Shown: piece by piece, positions 16,073 to 25,104 of the stretch
Numbering within the stretch: position 1 is the stretch's first letter
Layout of the letters: every line of letters starts with the position of its first letter
Source: an uncultured Eubacteriales bacterium
GTDB taxonomy: Bacteria > Bacillota > Clostridia > Oscillospirales > CAG-382
Reading direction: 5' to 3'
Assembly: GCA_934479825.1 (NCBI GenBank)
Contig: CAKSOW010000016.1
Location: 1 to 53,719, forward strand
DNA: 53,719 bases
The notes under the pieces: model-generated
Databases searched by the model: none
Told to the model about the DNA's origin: nothing
What the model saw: the letters and a program-made list of their open reading frames with translations, nothing else
Position numbers and translations under genes: made by a program

Positions 16073-16107
16073 AAAAGCCGCAAGGGCCAATTGCCCTTGC
16101 GGCTTTT
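16073..16107 (-). terminator. Terminator of the SDR gene
   Basis: A perfect 15-bp stem, AAAAGCCGCAAGGGC (16073-16087) with GCCCTTGCGGCTTTT (16093-16107) and loop CAATT, 1 bp after the stop. On the minus strand CTTTTGCTTTT follows. Confidence 0.85.
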
Positions 16108-16108
16108 A

Positions 16109-16864
16109 TCAGGCCATCGCCCCACAGGCGCGCCCGCCGTCTACAAGATAGTTGTCACCCGTCACAAACGACGCCTTGTCCGACGAGACAAATAACACAA
16201 CATTGATGATCTCCTCCGGCTCCGCCACACGGTTCATCGGACATTTGAACCCTGCCATGCCGGGACGCGTCATCACACCGCCGGGCGATACCAGACAGCA
16301 TCTGACCCCGTGCGGCGCACCAATGATTGCAATACTCTTGGTAAAACCGATAAGTCCCGATTTTGCCGCACTGTAATCCGCATCCTGAGCCGCCGATACG
16401 CCGGTAATCGAACCGATATTGATAATAACGCCGCTCTTCTGCTCCAACATGATCGGAAGAACCGCGCGTGCCAAATACATCGGCGCTTTTAAGTTGACAT
16501 CTACACCCCAGTTGATCGCATCGATCGAAAGTTCGTGAAACGGCTTGAACTCTTTGCAAACGCGTCCGGCCGAACCGCCGGCAAAACTTGCCGTAATATC
16601 GATATGACCATACGTTTCTTTTACGTGTAACGCAAGTTTTTCCACTGCCGCATAATCGCGCATATCAATAACATACGGCTCCACCGAACCGCCATCCGCC
16701 GGTGTAATTCCCTCACTTGCCGTTTTTAATCCCTCTGCATTGACATCGCACATGACAACATGCGCCCCTGCTTCGGCATATTTCTGCGACGCACATAATC
16801 CCATGCCGCTTGCCGCGCCTGTGATAATAACGGCTTTTCCTTTAAAATCAAGTTCCATGTTCAT
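16109..16864 (-). CDS. Short-chain dehydrogenase/reductase
   Basis: The 251-residue classical SDR carries the NAD(P)-binding TGAASGMG loop, an acidic residue after strand 2 (VMCDVNAEG, favouring NAD), the NIGSITG serine, and the YSAAK catalytic Tyr-Lys pair; VDGG lies at the C-terminus. The NAG motif is replaced by SFAGG. I start at the ATG at 16864 after AAAGGAG. It lies 22 nt downstream of an epimerase gene and probably forms a two-gene operon. Such pairs often act in sugar, polyol or uronate metabolism, but the substrate is not determined. Confidence 0.88.
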   Translation of the reverse strand: MNMELDFKGKAVIITGAASGMGLCASQKYAEAGAHVVMCDVNAEGLKTASEGITPADGGSVEPYVIDMRDYAAVEKLALHVKETYGHIDITASFAGGSAGRVCKEFKPFHELSIDAINWGVDVNLKAPMYLARAVLPIMLEQKSGVIINIGSITGVSAAQDADYSAAKSGLIGFTKSIAIIGAPHGVRCCLVSPGGVMTRPGMAGFKCPMNRVAEPEEIINVVLFVSSDKASFVTGDNYLVDGGRACGAMA

Positions 16865-16886
16865 TGGTATATACTCCTTTTGTTCG

Positions 16887-17891
16887 TTAAATTCGTTTAT
16901 TAAGATACTCGTCCATCCGGCGGCCAGTATCGCCCTGTGAGCGGAACGCATCGTCCGGCAACGCAGAAAGCTCCTTTTTCAGGCCGTCGTACAACGGCAT
17001 AAGGTCTTTCTGATCCAAACCGGCAAGTCCGAGAATCTTTGCGTTATCGATCACGCGGTCAAACAAGCGGTCATAGTGAAACTGATAACCGGAAAATTGC
17101 CGCCAAGAACCAAAGAAATCCAAGTAATCCTTCTCCGGAATAAATTCATAGCGAAGACCGATCAGATCCTGATAATATTCAGCAATTTCTTTCCATGTGT
17201 GATGCTCGGCAGTAGCAAGCGTATAGGTCTCGCCAATCGATTTTTCGCTGCAAACAACCGCCGCTAACATTTTTGCCGTATCGCCGGCCCAAGTCAATGT
17301 ACCTTGAACGTTCGCCGCCGTTTCAGGCAAAAGCACGGTTTTTCCGGCTTTTGCACGGGCAATAAGCGTGTCCGCCTCTAACGTCACTAATTGAAAACGC
17401 CGTTTGGAATAGGTAATGGATGGACGGACGATGGTATAATTCCGATAGGGACCTTCGCGAAGTATGTTTTCGTCGATTGCTTTATACAATGAATATTCCT
17501 GCGGCCAGACGGAAAGATATTCCTTATCGTCCGATACATCAAGAAGCCTTGGAGAATCTTCCGTAACAGGAGCTTCTCCGGCATAAACCCGATAGGACGA
17601 AAAATAAATATATTGTTCGGTACTCTTTAAAAGTTTTTCATATACGCCGGAAAACTCATTGCCCGGATAGATAAGAAAATCGTAAATGGCATCATAGCCA
17701 TTTGCAAGCAGTTTATCCAACGTTTCGGCATTTTTGCAATCCGCTTTGAAGTATCGCACGGACGGATTGTCGTTTTCCGGCAATTCAAGCGACGGAACAT
17801 CCACCAAATAGCCCTTTTCAGCTAAAAGCGGTACCAAATAAACACCCATGGCACCGGTGCCGCCGATAACGAGTATTTTTTCCTTTGACAT
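16887..17891 (-). CDS. NAD-dependent epimerase/dehydratase family protein
   Basis: The 334-residue extended-SDR protein begins KILVIGGTGAMG (GxxGxxG dinucleotide motif, residues 5-16), keeps YIYFSSYRVY and the YSLYK Tyr-x-x-x-Lys pair (about 130-140), and has VRPSITY before the substrate-binding part. It resembles the NAD-dependent nucleotide-sugar epimerase/reductase group without matching a named enzyme. The ATG at 17891 follows AGAGAGG. A good promoter lies 30-50 bp upstream, divergent from the sugar isomerase gene. Confidence 0.82.
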   Translation of the reverse strand: MSKEKILVIGGTGAMGVYLVPLLAEKGYLVDVPSLELPENDNPSVRYFKADCKNAETLDKLLANGYDAIYDFLIYPGNEFSGVYEKLLKSTEQYIYFSSYRVYAGEAPVTEDSPRLLDVSDDKEYLSVWPQEYSLYKAIDENILREGPYRNYTIVRPSITYSKRRFQLVTLEADTLIARAKAGKTVLLPETAANVQGTLTWAGDTAKMLAAVVCSEKSIGETYTLATAEHHTWKEIAEYYQDLIGLRYEFIPEKDYLDFFGSWRQFSGYQFHYDRLFDRVIDNAKILGLAGLDQKDLMPLYDGLKKELSALPDDAFRSQGDTGRRMDEYLNKRI

Positions 17892-17915
17892 AATATGTAC
17901 CTCTCTATCGCTCTT

Positions 17916-17944
17916 ATCATAGCATAACGTTTTTTCAATTACAA
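17916..17944 (-). promoter_or_regulatory. Promoter of the epimerase-SDR operon
   Basis: Minus strand -35 TTGTAA (17939-17944), 17-bp spacer, -10 TATGAT (17916-17921). Confidence 0.7.
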
Positions 17945-18068
17945 GACACTATTCTGCAAAAAAAGGGCACTTTTATCGCGTTGCAACCCGCTGTTCCGCA
18001 CGGGTTCAGGTATTTGGGGGACACTTTTGCACAAATCGTACTTTTTGTCACAAAAAGGTGAATTTAGC

Positions 18069-18097
18069 TTGATTTGTGCGGAATTTCATGATATACT
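18069..18097 (+). promoter_or_regulatory. Promoter of the sugar isomerase-YdcF operon
   Basis: -35 TTGATT (18069-18074), 17-bp spacer, -10 TATACT (18092-18097), 36 bp before the start. A TTGCACA motif upstream (about 18027) resembles those at 13764-13888. Confidence 0.72.
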
Positions 18098-18132
18098 ATG
18101 CGTGAAAACAGAAAAGAAAGGCAGTGTTCCCT

Positions 18133-18981
18133 ATGTCAGATTCTCTTCATTTTACTTATGCAAAACCGGCCATGTGCGTCGGCGGCTTTTCGCCGGAAAG
18201 ATTGAAACAGACCCAAGACGCCGGCTTTTCCTTTGTTGAAGTCGGTTTTTCCGAGCTGGCCGCCAAAACCGAAAGTCAGATAGACGAGTATCTCGCCGTT
18301 CTGAATCAATATTCCTTAACGCCGGTTGCCGCCAACGGCTTTTTCCCGTCCACGCTGGGCGCGTTTTTTGACGGTTCGTTCGATATCGGAAAAACGCGCG
18401 AATACATTGCACGTGCCTTTGAAACAACGCGGAAAATACATTTTGAAAGCATTTCGTTCGGCAGCGGCTTTATGCGGCGAGTTCCGGACGGCTATAACCG
18501 CGACCGTGCAAAAGATTTTTTTGTCGGGCTTCTTACAGATGAAGTCGTGCCCATGCTCGAAAAATACGACGCACGCCTGAACATTGAAGAATTGCAGGAA
18601 TCCGAAACCAACTTTATCAACACCTGCCGTGAAGCGGCAGACATTGCAAGAGCGGTAAACCATCCGCGCGTCGGTGTGTTATGCGATTTCTACCATATGA
18701 CCAAATCCGGCGAGACGGCGGCGGACGTTGCCGGTTTTGCGCCGTATGTAGGACATGTACACTTGGCAAGTCCCACGTCAAGCCGCGCTGTCCCTTTGCC
18801 CGGCGACGGGGACGATGAAGCATACCGCGCGTTCTTCAAAGCGCTCGCTCAAAGCGGTTATGACAGACGTTTCTCGATAGAGGGCGGCGTTGCCTCAGGG
18901 CGCGATTTCGCTGGTACATTAAAGGAAAGCTATACTTACCTTACGGGTCTTTTTGCACCGTATGAAAGCGAAAAAGTATGA
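18133..18981 (+). CDS. Sugar phosphate isomerase/epimerase (xylose isomerase-like TIM barrel)
   Basis: The 282-residue product is an AP-endonuclease-2/xylose-isomerase-like TIM barrel. Likely metal ligands are Glu in LNIEELQESE, Asp-His in VLCDFYHM, His in VGHVHLAS and Glu in FSIEGG. These proteins isomerise or epimerise sugars, inosose or keto-sugars. I start at the ATG at 18133 with AAAGG 11 nt upstream; a GTG at 18124 is too close to that site. It overlaps the next gene by 4 bases and is divergent from the epimerase-SDR operon, so the three may serve one sugar pathway. Confidence 0.85.
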   Translation: MSDSLHFTYAKPAMCVGGFSPERLKQTQDAGFSFVEVGFSELAAKTESQIDEYLAVLNQYSLTPVAANGFFPSTLGAFFDGSFDIGKTREYIARAFETTRKIHFESISFGSGFMRRVPDGYNRDRAKDFFVGLLTDEVVPMLEKYDARLNIEELQESETNFINTCREAADIARAVNHPRVGVLCDFYHMTKSGETAADVAGFAPYVGHVHLASPTSSRAVPLPGDGDDEAYRAFFKALAQSGYDRRFSIEGGVASGRDFAGTLKESYTYLTGLFAPYESEKV

Positions 18982-19589
18982 GCGAAAGAACACGGAAATT
19001 TTTACGCACACTGACGATACTTGTCGTTATCGGCTTAGTTTTGCTTTTGATTGGAGCCTGTATCAACTTACATGTAATACATAACGGCGGAAAAAAAATC
19101 TACGCGATAGAAGCGATGCACGGCAGTCATGCGGACTGCATTCTGGTATTCGGCGCCGGGTTGAGACCGGACGGAAGCCCGAGCGACATGCTGCGCGACC
19201 GGCTTTCTTTTGCGTACAAGCTATGGGAAAGCGGCGTATCGGACACAATCCTCATCAGCGGCGACCGCGCGTCGGAGGATTACGACGAAGTAACGGCGAT
19301 GAAAAAATATTTATTATCGTGCGGTGTGCCGGAGCAAAGCATTCTGGAAGATCCAAAAGGATATTCGACCTACGAGAGTCTGGAACGGGCAAAAAATGTT
19401 TTCGGCATGCAGAAGATCGTAGCGGTCACCCAACGGTATCACTTATACCGGGCTTTATACATTGCTGACAAGATTGGCCTTGACGCGAACGGAGTGAACA
19501 GCGACCCGTTCACATACCGTGGGCAGGTTTTACGCGACATACGCGAATTTGCCGCCCGGATAAAGGATTTTTTTGCGCTGTTAGCCTAA
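18978..19589 (+). CDS. YdcF/SanA-type DUF218 membrane protein
   Basis: The 203-residue protein has one N-terminal membrane anchor (residues about 9-30) and an extracytoplasmic DUF218 domain with ADCILVFGAGLRPDGSPS, DRLSFAYKLWESG, ILISGDR and TYESLERAKNVFG followed by VTQRYHLYRAL. SanA/YdcF/ElyC proteins affect envelope integrity, vancomycin resistance and undecaprenyl-linked steps, though their chemistry is not settled. The start codon overlaps the previous gene (ATGA). The 3' end meets element copy D. Confidence 0.88.
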   Translation: MSERTRKFLRTLTILVVIGLVLLLIGACINLHVIHNGGKKIYAIEAMHGSHADCILVFGAGLRPDGSPSDMLRDRLSFAYKLWESGVSDTILISGDRASEDYDEVTAMKKYLLSCGVPEQSILEDPKGYSTYESLERAKNVFGMQKIVAVTQRYHLYRALYIADKIGLDANGVNSDPFTYRGQVLRDIREFAARIKDFFALLA

Positions 19590-19591
19590 TG

Positions 19592-20745
19592 GGCGGCAAA
19601 ACCGCCGACCGATTCTCACGCGTCAGCGTGAGGGGCAGACCCGGCAGGGGCTGCCGGGGAGCCTGGTTACTTTTGCCAAAAGTAACCAAAGAGGCAGTTT
19701 GGGAGAGCTTTTCTTTTCCGGAAAAGCCCGGAAAGAGTGCTTTTCGTTTCGCGAAAAGCAAGTAGGGACGGTTTTAATGTTACTTTTTCGCTTGTACGAA
19801 AAAGTAACCAAAAAGTACACCGAGGGCTGCGGCCCTCTAGACTCCCGGAGTGCGGTTCAAAACCCGTGCGATAAGATTTTAGGTGAAGTTTGAAAGGTTT
19901 AGCGAATTAACAAATTTTGCAAAAATCTATAAGTGCCACAATACGCACGGCCATGTTTTGAACCGGTGCGAAAGGAAAACTTTGGATGAAACGCAGAATC
20001 AGGTTTTTCGGAAATCGAAGTTGCAGTGCGGGCTTGCCGCCGCAAGCGGTTGTTTAAAAGAGAAACTGCACGTTATATTGGTGCGGTAAAAATGGGAAAT
20101 CGGTGTGAGTTAACCGAAAGTTTTTGAGTAAAACCATGGCTTGGCATTATTTAAAAGTGATGTGAGTCAGTGAAAAATTTAAGATTTATCCAAAATGCTT
20201 TCGTGTGTAAAAACTTGAAATTTTGCCTTTTCACCTGAAACTATCCGTTTTTCCAAATAAAAACTCTCTGTTTTCTCAAAAACAAATTCCCGCCAAACTT
20301 TCTCTTTTTCACTAACTTGTCAATCTGCCCCTCACAAAAACAACCTCCCACCCAACTCACCCATTCTATGAAACACATAACCTACTGTCTCCCCAAATCG
20401 AACTCTGCCTTTTTATAAACCATCGCGAATCCTTACGCAGTAAAACTACCCTCTCGCACCGGTTCAAAATACTCCGAGCTATATTACACAAAACTTCAAT
20501 TTCCCACAAAATTTCTTGATAGGCACACAGCTTGCAACTTAATCAAAAAAATCCACCGCTCGGAATTTTGAACCGCACCCCGGGAGTCCAGAGGGTCGCA
20601 GCCCTCAGTCTGCTTTTGGTTACTTTTCGCAGAAGCGAAAAGTAACGTAAAATCGTCTCTTTTTTTGCTTTTCGAGAAACGAAAAGCACCCCCAAGCCCC
20701 CTTTTGATGACTTTTCGGGAAAAGTACCGCCTTCCCGGCGTTCAG
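19592..20745. repeat. Modular hairpin-arm intergenic element, copy D
   Basis: Same orientation as copy B. Left arm 19592-19850, starting 3 nt after the YdcF stop and including GGCGGC, CTCACGC/GCGTGAG and CCGGCAGGGGCTGCCGG hairpins. Left cassette type 1: 19854-19964. Core: 19965-20460. Right cassette type 2, inverted: 20461-20574. Right arm 20575-20745, shorter. Inside the core a block of about 57 bp is doubled (about 20280-20400), each copy carrying CAAAAACAA and a TCTGCCCC/TCTCCCC end, so the core is 50 bp longer than in B. The gap to the heparinase gene contains no further feature apart from its ribosome site. Confidence 0.92.
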
Positions 20746-20760
20746 AACAGGAGAATTGCC

Positions 20761-22596
20761 ATGAGCTTTTTAACCGGCGTTACCGCCAAAAATCTGCTTT
20801 TACCCTTTGATGAATATAAACCTCTGTTTGATTATAAAAAGACAGAATCTTATATCGCACCGGAAAATGTCCCGGAAATCGTTAAAACGGCTGATGAGCT
20901 GCTCGACAAAGACATCCCCTTGCTCACGGCCAGCCTCTACCGTGAGTTTGAGCAGAACGGAAACCGCACTCACTACGAAAACCCGTATTTCTTGCGCAAA
21001 AAAATGATGTTTGCTTTCGCTTTCGCCGAATACGCTACCCATAGCGGAAAATATATGTCCAAACTCATCGATCTGGTCTGGGATACACTTAACATGCCGA
21101 CCTGGGGACTCCCGGCTCATACCTCCGGCAATACAGCCGCACGTCCTGCGGGAATGAATATCCTGCAATTGCCGTGCGATTATAAAGAAGAAGCGTCCTT
21201 TTTGGACTTGTTTGCCGCTTCTATGGGCGCGGAACTGGCTGTCATCCATTTCTTACTCAAAGATGAGTTTGAAAAAGAAGTGCCTTTTGTCATAAACGAC
21301 CGGATTCTGTATGAGATCAACCGACGGCTGTTTGATCCGTATTTGAAATATACCGATTATTATTGGTGGGCAGGAAAACGCACCAAGTATGTCAACAACT
21401 GGTGTCCGTGGATCATTTCCAACATTCTCTGTGCGGCTTCTCTCACTTGTACAGACGCCGAAAAGCGCGAAAAAATCACCGATACGGCATTAGCTTCGCT
21501 TTCGGTCTATCTGGATACCATAAAGCCAGAGGGCGGCTGTGATGAAGGCCCGGGCTATTGGTTTGCCGCCGGCTTATCTACGTTTATGGCCTTATTGGTC
21601 ATCTATGACATGACCGGCGGAAAACTAAACTTCTTTAATGAGCCGCAGTTGAAAAACATGTCGGAATACCTTATGAAAATGAACATTTCGGGCGATCGTT
21701 TCGCCAATTTCGCCGATTGCCGGTCGTATTTATATAAAAATTATACGTCTGTATATGCATTCGGGAAATATACCGGAAACCAAGCGGTGTGCTGTTGGGC
21801 AAGCAGCATGAATTCCGTCTGTACGCTTGATGACGCCGAACACGGTTACCGTTCACTGATTGAACTTTGCACGGTCTTACAAAAACCGGAAGAGCCGTTT
21901 CAGCCGCAAGGAGTGACAGTGCAGAGCGACCTTGGACTTGCATTCTTGCGCAAAGGGCCGTATTATGCCGCGTTCAAGGGCGGTCACAATGCCGAAAGCC
22001 ACAATCACAACGACATCGGTACCAATATCGTTTTCAAGGATCAAGCGCCGATTCTTATCGATATCGGAAACGACCAATACACCAAACTCACGTTCAGCGA
22101 CAAACGGTATACGCTCCCGTCCAACCGTTCGATCTATCACAACACGCTTTCAACCGACAACACCGAGCAATTGCCGGGCGTCCAATATCATGCGGAAAAT
22201 TTTGCCGTAGACACAGCGGCCTTGTCTGCAAGCATGACGCTTGAAAAGGCCTATGCGCCCGAAAGCGGTATACTTGCCTACAAAAAAACAACGTCTGTTA
22301 CCGACGCCGGGGTCACGATTCTCAACGATATCGCACTCGACCATGAGAGACTGTTGAAAATCAATCTGATTTTATGTGCCACGCCGGAACCTGTCAGCGA
22401 CAGATCGTTTGCAGTGACTTCAAACGGCGTTCGGGCGGTGATAACCTATCCGGAAGGTTTCGACTATACCGTCGAAATTCTGCCGCTTGCAGAGCATCCG
22501 TTCTGGAAACACAGCTACCCGGATTCCGATGCGATCTATCGCGTAATTCTCTCGAAAAAAACAGCCGGCAGCAGTTTTACAGTAACGGTAGAATAG
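20761..22596 (+). CDS. Heparinase II/III-like polysaccharide lyase
   Basis: The 611-residue protein has an N-terminal alpha/alpha-toroid (about 1-360) and a C-terminal beta-sandwich with the heparinase II/III signature AESHNHNDIGTNIVF (about residue 415-430), followed by ILIDIGNDQYT and NRSIYHNTL. Related lyases cleave uronate-containing glycans by beta-elimination. No signal peptide is visible, so it would act on imported oligosaccharides, as in clostridial oligo-lyases. I start at the ATG at 20761 with AGGAGA upstream; the in-frame extension to 20665 is element sequence. No promoter was recognised between the element and the gene, so it may be read through copy D or use a promoter inside it. 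Confidence 0.87.
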   Translation: MSFLTGVTAKNLLLPFDEYKPLFDYKKTESYIAPENVPEIVKTADELLDKDIPLLTASLYREFEQNGNRTHYENPYFLRKKMMFAFAFAEYATHSGKYMSKLIDLVWDTLNMPTWGLPAHTSGNTAARPAGMNILQLPCDYKEEASFLDLFAASMGAELAVIHFLLKDEFEKEVPFVINDRILYEINRRLFDPYLKYTDYYWWAGKRTKYVNNWCPWIISNILCAASLTCTDAEKREKITDTALASLSVYLDTIKPEGGCDEGPGYWFAAGLSTFMALLVIYDMTGGKLNFFNEPQLKNMSEYLMKMNISGDRFANFADCRSYLYKNYTSVYAFGKYTGNQAVCCWASSMNSVCTLDDAEHGYRSLIELCTVLQKPEEPFQPQGVTVQSDLGLAFLRKGPYYAAFKGGHNAESHNHNDIGTNIVFKDQAPILIDIGNDQYTKLTFSDKRYTLPSNRSIYHNTLSTDNTEQLPGVQYHAENFAVDTAALSASMTLEKAYAPESGILAYKKTTSVTDAGVTILNDIALDHERLLKINLILCATPEPVSDRSFAVTSNGVRAVITYPEGFDYTVEILPLAEHPFWKHSYPDSDAIYRVILSKKTAGSSFTVTVE

Positions 22597-22676
22597 GATT
22601 CTTTCTGCCGTTTATCTAAAAAAAAACAAAAACCCCATTCGGATTGCTTAGAGAGACCCCTTGAAATAACAAACAA

Positions 22677-22704
22677 GCCCGACCGTTTTTTCAAACGGTC
22701 GGGC
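22677..22704 (-). terminator. Terminator downstream of tpiA
   Basis: A perfect 12-bp stem, GCCCGACCGTTT (22677-22688) with AAACGGTCGGGC (22693-22704), followed on the minus strand by TTGTTTGTTATTTC; 62 bp past the tpiA stop. A second CTTTTTC/GAAAAGC hairpin lies between. Confidence 0.72.
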
Positions 22705-22766
22705 GAAACTTTATCATTCGTTTTCCCCGCTTTTTCTTTTCAGAAAAGCAGGCGATTTTTTATCGA

Positions 22767-23522
22767 TTACTGAGCCGCGTCAATGATAACGCCGAAATCG
22801 GGAGCTTTTAACGAAGCACCGCCGATAAGGCCGCCGTCAACGTTTTCGCAGGCAAGAAGTTCAGCCGCGTTCTTGGCATTCATCGAGCCGCCATACTGAA
22901 CGATGGTCTCGTCAGCAACAGGTTTGCCGTAAAGGCTTTCTACAACGCTTCTGACAACGCCGCAAGCTTCGTCAGCCTGTGCCGTCGTTGCGGTTTTACC
23001 CGTGCCGATAGCCCAGACAGGCTCATATGCGATGATAACGTTTTTCATCTGTTCTGCCGTAACACCAAGCAGATCCACTTTGGTCTGTTTGCCTAAAATT
23101 TCAGCCGTGATTCCCTGATCGCGTTCTTTTTCCAATTCGCCAATGCAGAGAATGACTTTCAATCCTGCTTCCAGAGCCGCTTTAACGCGTGCGTTTACCG
23201 TTTCGTCGGTTTCGCCGAAATACTGACGTCTTTCGCTATGGCCGATTACAACATATTCCACGCCGCAGTCAAGAAGCATGCTTGCGCTGATCTCGCCGGT
23301 ATATGCACCGCTCGGAGCAAAATGTACGTTCTGTGCGCCAACCTTGATATTGGTGCCCTTTGTACCTTCCACAGCCGCATGGATATCGACAAACGGAACG
23401 CAAATGATGATATCGCAACCGTTTTTGCCTTCTGCGACTTTCTTTAAATCTTCCACAAACGCCTTGGTTTCGGTCGGCGTTTTATTCATTTTCCAGTTGC
23501 CTGCAATAACTTTCTTTCTCAT
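22767..23522 (-). CDS. tpiA: Triosephosphate isomerase
   Basis: The 251-residue TIM barrel interconverts glyceraldehyde-3-phosphate and dihydroxyacetone phosphate. NWKMN (catalytic Lys11), VVIGHSERR (catalytic His, about 97), AYEPVWAIGTGK (catalytic Glu, about 168) and the C-terminal YGGSMNAKNA and GGLIGGASL phosphate loops are all present. It follows pgk on the same strand, separated by 134 bp that contain a strong hairpin, as expected for a glycolytic cluster. Confidence 0.97.
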   Translation of the reverse strand: MRKKVIAGNWKMNKTPTETKAFVEDLKKVAEGKNGCDIIICVPFVDIHAAVEGTKGTNIKVGAQNVHFAPSGAYTGEISASMLLDCGVEYVVIGHSERRQYFGETDETVNARVKAALEAGLKVILCIGELEKERDQGITAEILGKQTKVDLLGVTAEQMKNVIIAYEPVWAIGTGKTATTAQADEACGVVRSVVESLYGKPVADETIVQYGGSMNAKNAAELLACENVDGGLIGGASLKAPDFGVIIDAAQ

Positions 23523-23611
23523 GTCAGATTCTTCTTTCTTTCAATTTACACATGTTCTTGAATTTCCTATCTATTTCCAGAATCGGATTCAAGTCTTTTG
23601 CAGCAGATTGA

Positions 23612-23653
23612 CGCGTAACACACCCTAAATCAGAGTGTGTTACGCGTTTTTTT
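23612..23653. terminator. Hairpin with T-tract between pgk and tpiA, facing the plus strand
   Basis: CGCGTAACACAC (23612-23623) pairs perfectly with GTGTGTTACGCG (23635-23646), followed on the plus strand by TTTTTTTA. The genes here run on the minus strand, where the stem is followed by TCAATCTGC. It therefore looks like a terminator against antisense transcription, or an intercistronic processing hairpin between pgk and tpiA. Confidence 0.6.
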
Positions 23654-23656
23654 ATT

Positions 23657-24955
23657 TTACTTGTCGTTCAGGCAAGCGATACCGGGCAGTTCCTTGCCTT
23701 CGAGGAATTCAAGGGATGCGCCGCCGCCGGTGGAAATATGCGTAATCTTAGAAGCGAATCCGAGACGTTCAACGGCCTCTGCGCTGTCACCGCCGCCGAT
23801 GATGGAAATAGCGCCGCTGTCAGCGACTGCCTTTGCAACGGCTTTGGTACCGTTTGCGAAGTTTTCCCATTCGGAAACGCCCATCGGGCCGTTCCAAACA
23901 ACCGTGCCTGCGCCAACAATTGTCTTTGCAAACAATTCTTGCGTGGTCGGACCGATGTCAAGCCCCATCCAGCCATCCGGAATAGCGTCGGAATAAATTC
24001 TCATAAAGACCGTGTTTTCATCGTATTCACGGCCGATCATGTTATCAACCGGGAGCAGGAAGTTGACGCCCTTGGCACGAGCCTTTTCCATAAGCTCTTT
24101 GGCAAGGTCGATCTTATCTTCTTCGCAGATAGACGTACCGGTCGAATTGCCGAGTGCGCGCATAAACGTATAAGCCATACCGCCGCCGACGATGAGCGTA
24201 TCAACCTTATCGATCAGGTTGTTGATAACACCGATCTTATCGGAAACCTTTGCGCCGCCAAGAATTGCGACGAACGGACGCTTCGGGTCGGAAAGTGCGC
24301 CGCCCATGACTTCGATTTCTCTCTGAATGAGGTAACCGCAGACAGCGTCCTTGACGAACTCGGTAACGCCGGCCGTCGAGCAATGAGCACGGTGAGCCGA
24401 ACCGAATGCATCGTTTACATAGATATCGCACAGGGCAGCAAGTTCTTTGGAGAACGACGGATCGTTCTTGGTTTCACGCGCGTCGAAACGGACGTTTTCG
24501 AGAAGAACGGCTTCGCCGTCTTTAAGAGCGGCAACCTTGGCTTTGGCGTCGTCACCGATGATATCCTTAGCAAACGTAACTTTGCCGTCAAGGAGTTCAT
24601 TCAAGCGATCAGCAACCGGTTTCAAGGTGAATTTAACGGGGTCGTTTTTCTTTGCTTTTTCGAGGAGTTCTGCTTTTGCGGCAGCCTGTTCAGCTTCCGG
24701 AAGAGCTTCTACCTTTTTCTTTTCTTTCTTGTCAAGACCGAAGCCTTCGGTAAAGATAGCGTGCGGCTTGCCCATATGAGAGCAAAGAATGACCTTTGCG
24801 CCCTTGTCAAGCAGATACTTAATGGTCGGAATAGCGGCGACGATACGCTTATCGCTGGTAATGACGCCGTCTTTGAGCGGTACGTTGAAATCGCAGCGGA
24901 CAAGAACGCGCTTGCCGGTTACATTTACGTCTTCTACGGTTTTTTTGTTTAACAT
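23657..24955 (-). CDS. pgk: Phosphoglycerate kinase
   Basis: The 432-residue enzyme transfers phosphate from 1,3-bisphosphoglycerate to ADP. Signatures: VLVRCDFNVPLKDG, ILCSHMGKP, LLENVRFDARE, DAFGSAHRAH, VAILGGAKVSDKI and GGGDSAEAVE near the C-terminus. Relative to typical 390-417-residue enzymes it carries a Lys/Glu/Ala-rich insertion (about residues 78-110) seen in clostridial Pgk. The ATG at 24955 follows GAAAGG; the in-frame extension to 24991 has no site. A consensus promoter lies 52-80 bp upstream, directly before element E. Confidence 0.97.
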   Translation of the reverse strand: MLNKKTVEDVNVTGKRVLVRCDFNVPLKDGVITSDKRIVAAIPTIKYLLDKGAKVILCSHMGKPHAIFTEGFGLDKKEKKKVEALPEAEQAAAKAELLEKAKKNDPVKFTLKPVADRLNELLDGKVTFAKDIIGDDAKAKVAALKDGEAVLLENVRFDARETKNDPSFSKELAALCDIYVNDAFGSAHRAHCSTAGVTEFVKDAVCGYLIQREIEVMGGALSDPKRPFVAILGGAKVSDKIGVINNLIDKVDTLIVGGGMAYTFMRALGNSTGTSICEEDKIDLAKELMEKARAKGVNFLLPVDNMIGREYDENTVFMRIYSDAIPDGWMGLDIGPTTQELFAKTIVGAGTVVWNGPMGVSEWENFANGTKAVAKAVADSGAISIIGGGDSAEAVERLGFASKITHISTGGGASLEFLEGKELPGIACLNDK

Positions 24956-25006
24956 AGTTTTCGCACCTTTCGATAAATAAAAATTTAACAAATTTTTCTA
25001 TCTTGT

Positions 25007-25035
25007 ATTATACCATATAGTTTGTCCCATTGCAA
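25007..25035 (-). promoter_or_regulatory. Sigma-A promoter of pgk-tpiA
   Basis: Minus strand -35 TTGCAA (25030-25035), 17-bp spacer, -10 TATAAT (25007-25012). Confidence 0.85.
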
Positions 25036-25104
25036 GAGCAAAAAACAACAAAATTATAAAAAATCTTGATTTTAGGGCAATTTTATGGCAAAAACGAAGA
25101 AAAA

